Source: Ascaphus truei (lineage: Eukaryota; Chordata; Amphibia; Anura; Ascaphidae). From it: a stretch of DNA of 64,000 nucleotides. The DNA is taken from assembly GCA_036426205.1 (NCBI GenBank), contig CM071568.1:214687245-214751244 (forward strand), given 5' to 3'. This document shows positions 57,999-64,000 of the stretch, piece by piece. A program made the position numbers and the translations under genes. A model generated the notes under the pieces. That model did no database searches and was not told the origin of the DNA. It worked only from the letters and a program-made list of their open reading frames with translations. Positions within the stretch are counted from its first letter, which is position 1. Every line of letters starts with the position of its first letter.

Positions 57999-58425
57999 CT
58001 TTACATGCATTTTTCCTGCCTCGGATGCATGCCGGGGGGCTCCGGTGCTGGTATCAGCTCCGGAGACCCCCAGCATCAATCTCAGGCAGGAAAAAGGCCT
58101 GATTTTTTCTAAGTGTCGCCCTTGCCGATGCTTTTCCCCACCGACCCGCCAACGGGACGAGTTGGCGGGACGATTTGCCGAAAAAAGGCTTTTCGAGACT
58201 GCCGATCAGCACCGATAAGCACCGAAAACAGGATCAGGGCTACTAGAATACAGCCGATTTAAAAAAGTGGCGAAAGGTGCCGAAAAGTGTCTTATCGCCA
58301 GCCGCCTGCCGATAATTTTTATCAGGGACAAAAAATGCAGATTTTGGCAAATTATCGGCGCTTACTGAATACCAAAGGCATTTTGTGGCGATGAAAATTT
58401 TTTCGGCACTTTGTGCATAGAGCCC

Positions 58426-60659
58426 TATGTCTCCTACAGGACAGCTCACAGATCATTCATGGATTAAATTCCTCAATACATACAGACTATTCTGATTCAG
58501 AATGCCAACATCTAAATGTCACCTTTTACTCAATGATTGCTGAGCAAATTTACAGATTCATAATATTTTTTCCCCCAAAGTGCTGTAGTATAAAACATTG
58601 GATTGTGTGTGGGATAATCGCCCTTTTTTCTAATTGCCAAGTTCAAGAGACCTGTCCTGCTGTTTCTGCTAACAATGAAAATGGCTACATCTGTTAACCA
58701 TAACTGTTGAGGACCAACTATTCAAAAGGGTAAGATTTGTGCTTTGTTGAACAAAAAGTATCATTATCTCTGACTCTTTCCATTTGTCAGAAAAACAAAC
58801 CTCATAACCTACTGTGATATAACATGAATTTACTGTCTGAGCAAAAATGTATTTGTTTGCATGTAATACCATAGCATACAGTAGTTTGTTTTAGTACATT
58901 TTCCCATGCAAATGATCTCACCTAAAAAGCATAATTTCTAATTGTAAGAGGGGAGAAGAGTCATTGTGACAGCACTCTCTTAGTTTCTCTGTGTGTCACA
59001 GTGTGTGTGCCACAGTGTGTGTGTCAGTGTGTATCTGACTCATACTGACAGACACACACTGACAGACTCACTGACCTATCAGTCATTTCCATGGCTGACC
59101 ACAGCTCTCTATACTGCTTTGATGTCACTCTAGCAAAGCATGATGGGAAGCACTGTTACTGGTCACAGCAGTGACTGGCAGGTCAGTCAGGGCTGTGCCG
59201 CAACAACATATGAGCTAGCAAAATACAGAACCCCAGCAAGCTCTTTTTGGGAACCCCTGAGCCCCCACAAAATATATATAATTATATGTGTCAAAATGGA
59301 GTGCTTTTGAACGTGGCATATGTATACAACAGACAACCAGAGAAGCCCAATGCTACATCCAACATGACAGATAATACACAGTAAAATACTTATATATTCT
59401 CTTGAAATAGGGTCATTTAGTTTAACCCTTTGGCCAAAGCGTTGTAAGCTTGCGAGCCACGACAAGGCAGACACCTGTTCGCAAGGCCTAACACTACCAG
59501 ATAAAATACCAATACACCTCTATTAGGATTAATTAACATTTGAGCTAGCACTGAAATCCAAGTGCCTGAGATTCTTCCATCCCTGATTTAAACAATACAG
59601 ATCACGTGGATGACAGTGGCAGGGGCAAACCGAGGGTTTGCAAATGCAGAGTTTGTGAATAAATATGTGAGCACTAATCTAAACAAATGCTATATTCCTG
59701 GTAGTACAATAGGAACCAAGACATATTTTAAAAAAAAACAACTAACCCAGTGATAAAGTACTCACTCTATTTACTCAGGGCATTCACCCATGCCCCTAAT
59801 TTTTTAGTAAACTCCCTATCTCAGTGATATCCAAAAATGTAGTTGACGCAGCAAGAATGTTTTAGTATATAGTTTGACAACATGTATTATTTTCACAGTA
59901 TTACTATTATAAATAATATCACAGTAATAATTTGTACTTCGTAACACTCATTTATTCAGATACAGTATTCAACAGGACAGCATGTGTCAAAATAACAACA
60001 TATGTTGTATCATACAGTATGTAGTCTTCATACTGTACATACAATGCACATTTTAGAAGGTGTGTATTACTTTTAACAACTGAAATGTTGACGCACAAAC
60101 AAGTTTAAATGATAATCTTTGTATTTCGACCCCATGGTTGTAAATGGACCTTCACTACGGATGAGGGAAGTTTAACTGGAAAAGAGTGTAAAAATGATGC
60201 CTCCCCCTCCTAAATATTAGGGAATCTCCAAGGTAAGTATGCTTTTAAGCTTAGTGCACCTCTTCTATCACACTGCTGCTTCTAGAAGCAACCCCCGTGT
60301 ACCCTAATTCTCTGTGTGCAGGGTCCCACAATCCATTTGTGCATGCCTTGTGTGTCTGTCTGAAGAGTATACTGGGTCTTATGACTTTTAGTCTCGAGGC
60401 AGGGTTTGGGTCACTTGAGTATAGGAGTCAATAACAGTGAGAGGGGAGGGGAGGGAAGGAGGAGCACAGATATGTCAGGGGGAACAGAGCCATGTGAAGA
60501 TTAGACTCTGTCTGCTTCCTCACTCTTCACTAACAGTCTACTGATATTTTTTTTCAATCACAACGTAATTGAAAATAACAGAGACAGGAGTGAATGTGGC
60601 ATTCTGTTCGACCAGAAACTCCACACCCTCACTCTAAGTGAATCCCTGGACTATAAGGT
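58426..60659. other. Gene-free stretch
   Basis: No gene. A (GT)n-rich region at 58990-59070 contains a small hairpin (TGTCAGTGTGT against ACACACTGACA). 59200-59330 resembles the DNA around 36490-36630 (CAGAACCCC...TATATATA...GTGTCAAA(G/A)(A/T)GGAGTGCT), so an unnamed repeat family is shared. Otherwise nothing recognised. Confidence 0.4.
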
Positions 60660-60830
60660 TTTTAAGGGGGTGGGGGGGTTTAGGATAAGGGGTTTAGGAT
60701 AAGGGATTTAGGGTAAGGGCTTAGGGCAAGGCCTTAGGGAAAGGGGCTTTAGGGTAATGGATTAGTATTAGGTGTCATGATTAGGGAGTTTTACGGTAAG
60801 GGGCAAGGTTAGGGGCTTACACTGTTGACA
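60660..60830 (+). repeat. Degenerate telomere-like TTAGG(G) repeats
   Basis: GGGTTTAGGATAAGGGGTTTAG...TTAGGGTAAGGGCTTAGGGCAAGG and similar, 12-16 bases per unit, with TTAGGG or TTAGGA in most units. G-runs on one strand could form G-quadruplexes. Confidence 0.75.
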
Positions 60831-60869
60831 AAAAGATCAACTATGAGATGTCCCTTTAACAAGGTGAGT

Positions 60870-61425
60870 GGTGCCTAAATGCTAGACCGAATGTGAGGGA
60901 GGAGTCAAATGTGACACCTAGGCAGCGGGCTTATGATACTAAGTGTATGATAATTGTGCCAACAGTAAAGAAAAAGGGGCAGTAAGGCCGGGCCTGCCCT
61001 GAGGAAGTATGAGGAGTTCCGTCTTTGACATGTTACGTTTGAGTTGGCGGAGGACAATCTAGGATGATATAGCGGAGAATCATACAGAGACTTTTGTCTG
61101 TACAGCAGGTGTAAATTCAGGAGTTGAAAGGTAAATTTGTGTGTCACCAGCATCGAGGGGATATTTTAAATGAAGAGATGGGATTAGCTGATCAAGAGAA
61201 TGTAAAAAGAAAAGCGAAGAAGTCCCAAGGCAAATCCCTGAGTTAAGCCCACAGAGAGATTGACAGAGGTGGAGGAGTTGTTTGCAAATGAGACACTGAA
61301 AGTACGATGGAGAGGTAAGAGGAAATCAGAATAGAACTCTGTTACGGAGTATTGAGAATGTAAAGGAGAAGAGGGTGGTCCACATTATCAAAGGCTGCAG
61401 AAAAGTCGCGTAACATAAGCATATG
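60870..61425 (-). pseudogene. L2-type LINE RT fragment
   Basis: Minus-strand counterpart of the L2 RT in this window. From 61418 downward: the [13 protein letters not shown] equivalent, an SVGLTQG...LG block ([10 protein letters not shown] with changes), TQIYLSTPEFTPAVQTKVS just after the lost YADD box, and a frame parallel to the MALRRLKLNMAKTELLILP segment. Stops and frameshifts are frequent. It is a diverged, truncated copy. Confidence 0.75.
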
Positions 61426-62599
61426 TGAATATGTTTTAGCAACTATTGAGACTAAGTCATCACAGAGAATTTATTCAATGTTGCTTGAAGTTATAAATGC
61501 TTGTTTACTGCCATTAAAGTGAATGAGCGTTAATGAGTGAACTATAGCTCAGCAGCCGACCGAAATCCACCAAATACCCAGCTCAAACTCAGACTGCTTT
61601 TGCCTTTTGCACTTCACAGGCCTGATTTGTAAATCTTATTATTATAGTGTTGCCTTATCCTTCACTGGTTTACCATACTTCTTGCTATGCCTTGCTCCAG
61701 GGTGATATTTCTACCCTGTACCCATATCACACATTTACCCCAAAGTGTCCCAAGGCAAACCTCCCTACCTTCAAAAACCCTGCCACTCATGTGGCATGCA
61801 TTTCTGACCAAGTTCACTCTTTTGGGGGAATATCCTAATTGAATTCCCTGTTAGTGTTACTTCCTTAAATATGACTGAAAGGGCTGTGTAATGGCTGATC
61901 ACAAGTTCCACTCAGTGAAGTCTTCCTCTCCTGTTTCCCATTTCTGACACGAACAACCATAGTTTTGTGAACAACATGTGAAATTCAGAGGTAATTTTGA
62001 GGCAATGGGATTTTTTTTTAGGTAATTAAATGTGAATAATGATACTGAGCATTGTATATGTGACGGTAAGGTAAGGCTGGCCAGCACATTAAAGATTAAG
62101 TCTGGCAGTTGCCCCTACCTGTCAAGATGGATGTCTTGGTTACTGGTTAAAAGACCATATTATTATATCCAAAAGGGCTTACCAATATATTTCTGTGTAT
62201 TCCACTGTAAAACTGCTATTCCCCATGCATATGTAATGTATTAGTGTAACTCCTTTGTTTGCTGAACTGCTGATTCACTTAGCCAGCCAGCACAAAAAGA
62301 AATCTTGAGCTGCTATCCACATGTCGGCTGGGTGGTGTGCTTAGGACACTGTAGGATTGGGAGAAGGATTTTTACTCAGGTGTGGGGAAAATAAACTTCA
62401 AAAGCAGAGCCATTGTTAATCCTAGACTCTGAGGCATCTCTATTTGCAGAAGGTATCAGGCTGAAACGGGAAACTGAGACCTGGGTCCTAGCTCCAACTG
62501 ACTCAGTTCCCATTGATCAATTTGAATTGCCCAGTCTCCTTAAAGCAAACCTCTTTAGGCTGTCCTAAACCATTGTCATCTCCCATGGCCATGATTGTC
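61426..62599. other. Gene-free stretch
   Basis: Nothing recognised; several short open frames without motifs. Confidence 0.4.
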
Positions 62600-63026
62600 C
62601 TGTCACAGACAAATCCTCGCTCTGTGATTGGCTGGCGTGGCATCCATGCTCTGATTGGTCAGCACCCGGTACTACATGGTTCCAGATGGAGGCTGGGAAA
62701 CTATGTAAACCCCTGCGATCACAGTTAGTCAGACTCACAGTATGGAAGACAATTGGTTTGTTACTCTAAGATTTTTGCTGAAGACTAGCATCCCTATGGT
62801 ACTCATGGGGTGTGGAAGGCATCCTGGGAAGGTCTACCTAAGTGGTGCCCAGCACCAAGGCGAGCTAGATTCCCCCTTTAATTCCTGTTTTGGTGAATGC
62901 AACCCTGAAGTTGTGTATTGTGTACCTCCTGTTGGCTCGGACGAAAATAAACTTCTTTTAGTTAACTCTTTTGTTCGTTTGCGATCCCGTGTAAATTGCC
63001 CTTGTCTAACGTGGCTGTAAACACAA
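62600..63026 (+). other. LTR-like or promoter-like stretch
   Basis: TGTCACAGAC at the left; two GATTGG (inverted CCAAT) boxes at 62627-62632 and 62653-62658; a possible TATA-like TATGTAAA at 62703-62710; and AATAAA at 62946-62951. This order suits a retroviral-type LTR with U3, R and U5, ending TAAACACA. No target duplication or primer site was found, so the call is tentative. The 92-codon open frame at 62742-63020 has no motif. Confidence 0.3.
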
Positions 63027-63200
63027 TGGATCGGCACTCATGTAAACGATAATAAAAGTAGAAAAAACTTACTGAGTCCTCGAGGTTTACTTTGAGTAGT
63101 TGATTTATTTCATGCTTTTATATTCTACATCATACATCAGGAAATTTAAAAAATCAGTTACTATATATTCTTAAGGCACATACTGATTGTAGCAAAAGTA

Positions 63201-63235
63201 GGGACGTTTCAGGGTCCCCTGACACTTTCCTCGGG
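63201..63235 (-). ncRNA. Hammerhead-like motif (PLE-type)
   Basis: Minus strand: CCGAGGA, AAGTGT, a CAGG/CCTG helix with loop GGAC, GAAACGTCCCTA. GAAAC is intact; the first box has a C for U; helix II is displaced by several bases. No PLE protein is nearby. Confidence 0.35.
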
Positions 63236-64000
63236 CTTAACTGAAGCAAATTGCCACAGAGCATACAGTATTTACCCCTGTAACCTAATTCACCTGTGTC
63301 CACGGTGTGAACTGCGCCAGCTGGTACCATTACTGTGCCAACGCATCACTTTCGGTGACCCTGAGGAGACCTAGACATCACCTCCGGATGCGGAAATGCA
63401 GAGAATAGAACACTATTCTATGCTGATTGGCATGTTTCTCCATCAAAACAGTGTTGTGATAACTAAACAAATAAAAACACTATAAACACTTAACTAAACC
63501 CTTCTTTGGTTTATAGTTAAGAGGCATGATATGTATCAACTATAGCTTGGATAATGTAGCTATTATTGCTATCTAAAAATATGCATAACAATTCAACAGC
63601 AGTTTTGAAAAAGAGCAAATATATTTTATTCATATTTGGTAATTTCCAACAATTAAACAAGGGATTTCGATTTCACACTCCCTTTCATCCTATATTCAAT
63701 GGGATTTTTTTTACCATGACTTTTGCAACTTTGCTGATTCTTTCCTATACAACACAGTAGAGATGTGCAAAACTGTCTCCCAATGTCGTGAACTAGACAA
63801 AATTTACCCTATTTAGGCTGCAAACAAATTGACGTTTGTCAGAATTCGCAAGTAATTTGTCAAGCATTAAGTCAATCTTCTTTTCACTTTGCTAAATATG
63901 CTAATTTACTAAGTTTTCTAAAATCGCTATATTTGCATATTGTTGAAAATATAAATAGGGCCTATATACCGTATTCTGCTTACTGTTGGAACATTTCGAA
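63236..64000. other. Gene-free AT-rich end
   Basis: Nothing recognised. A 64-codon open frame at 63566-63760 has no motif. Confidence 0.4.

Larger units (their letters stand above)
39257..58425. mobile_element. Giant Harbinger-like composite B with inverted arms
   Basis: The left end GGGCCTCATGCACTAAGCTC and the right end read on the minus strand, GGGCTCTATGCACAAAGTGC, agree at about 23 of 30 bases, and a TATTCAGTAAG(G/C)GCCGA phrase follows at similar distance in both. TAT flanks both ends (39254-39256, 58426-58428), a plausible 3-bp duplication. Inside are inverted arms (about 40310-42388 and 55172-57375). A gypsy array and a PLE occupy the centre. An alternative is two related elements inserted head to head; the matching flanks favour one element. 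Confidence 0.6.

Overview
The window looks like repeat-dense intergenic DNA from a vertebrate, most likely an amphibian (probably a frog). I found no exon, tRNA, rRNA or other host gene that I can support. Nearly everything recognisable is a transposable element or its wreckage: Penelope-like elements (PLEs) with hammerhead-like motifs, L2-type and L1-type LINEs, a Ty3/gypsy-type LTR element, a Tc1 transposon, a hAT element, several MITEs, and two large Harbinger-like non-autonomous elements. The lineage is inferred from this mix, not from a host gene.

Layout. 1-8.95 kb: a 621-bp fold-back element (305-925), then AT-rich DNA with four decayed hammerhead-like motifs of PLE type. 8.95-11.4 kb: a DNA-transposon-like fragment, a ~144-bp tandem array and a 46-bp perfect palindrome. 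11.57-12.89 kb: a PLE fragment with tandem ~405-bp terminal units and a truncated GIY-YIG endonuclease. 15.6-16.6 kb: another PLE remnant and a small MITE. 17.5-18.7 kb: an L1 ORF2 fragment split by a 404-bp hAT element with an 8-bp target duplication. 18.9-30.9 kb: a ~6-kb segment present twice in tandem, each copy holding a young L2 inserted in an older L2. The interior of this duplication is indel-rich in a way that suggests an assembly artefact. 32.5-34 kb: a 1.1-kb polypurine minisatellite.

34.8-39.0 kb is a Harbinger-like element (TTA target duplication) that itself carries a MITE and a dead Tc1 copy. 39.26-58.43 kb is best read as one 19-kb composite. Its related ends are flanked by TAT, and it has two ~2-kb inverted arms. 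Between the arms sit a gypsy array (LTR-internal-LTR-internal-LTR, 42.39-50.19 kb) and an internally deleted minus-strand PLE (about 50.2-54.5 kb). The gypsy internal region has a scrambled domain order: gag start, integrase C-terminus, RT N-terminus, integrase core, RT C-terminus with RNase H. 58.4-64 kb: ordinary DNA with telomere-like degenerate repeats, a small L2 fragment, an LTR-like stretch and one more hammerhead-like motif.

No element here looks autonomous: the L2 has a stop at its catalytic YADD tyrosine, the Tc1 has frameshifts and a stop, and the PLEs lack most of RT and/or endonuclease. The most unusual items are the giant inverted-repeat composite with its recurring palindromic module, the scrambled gypsy element, and eleven hammerhead-like motifs in 64 kb.
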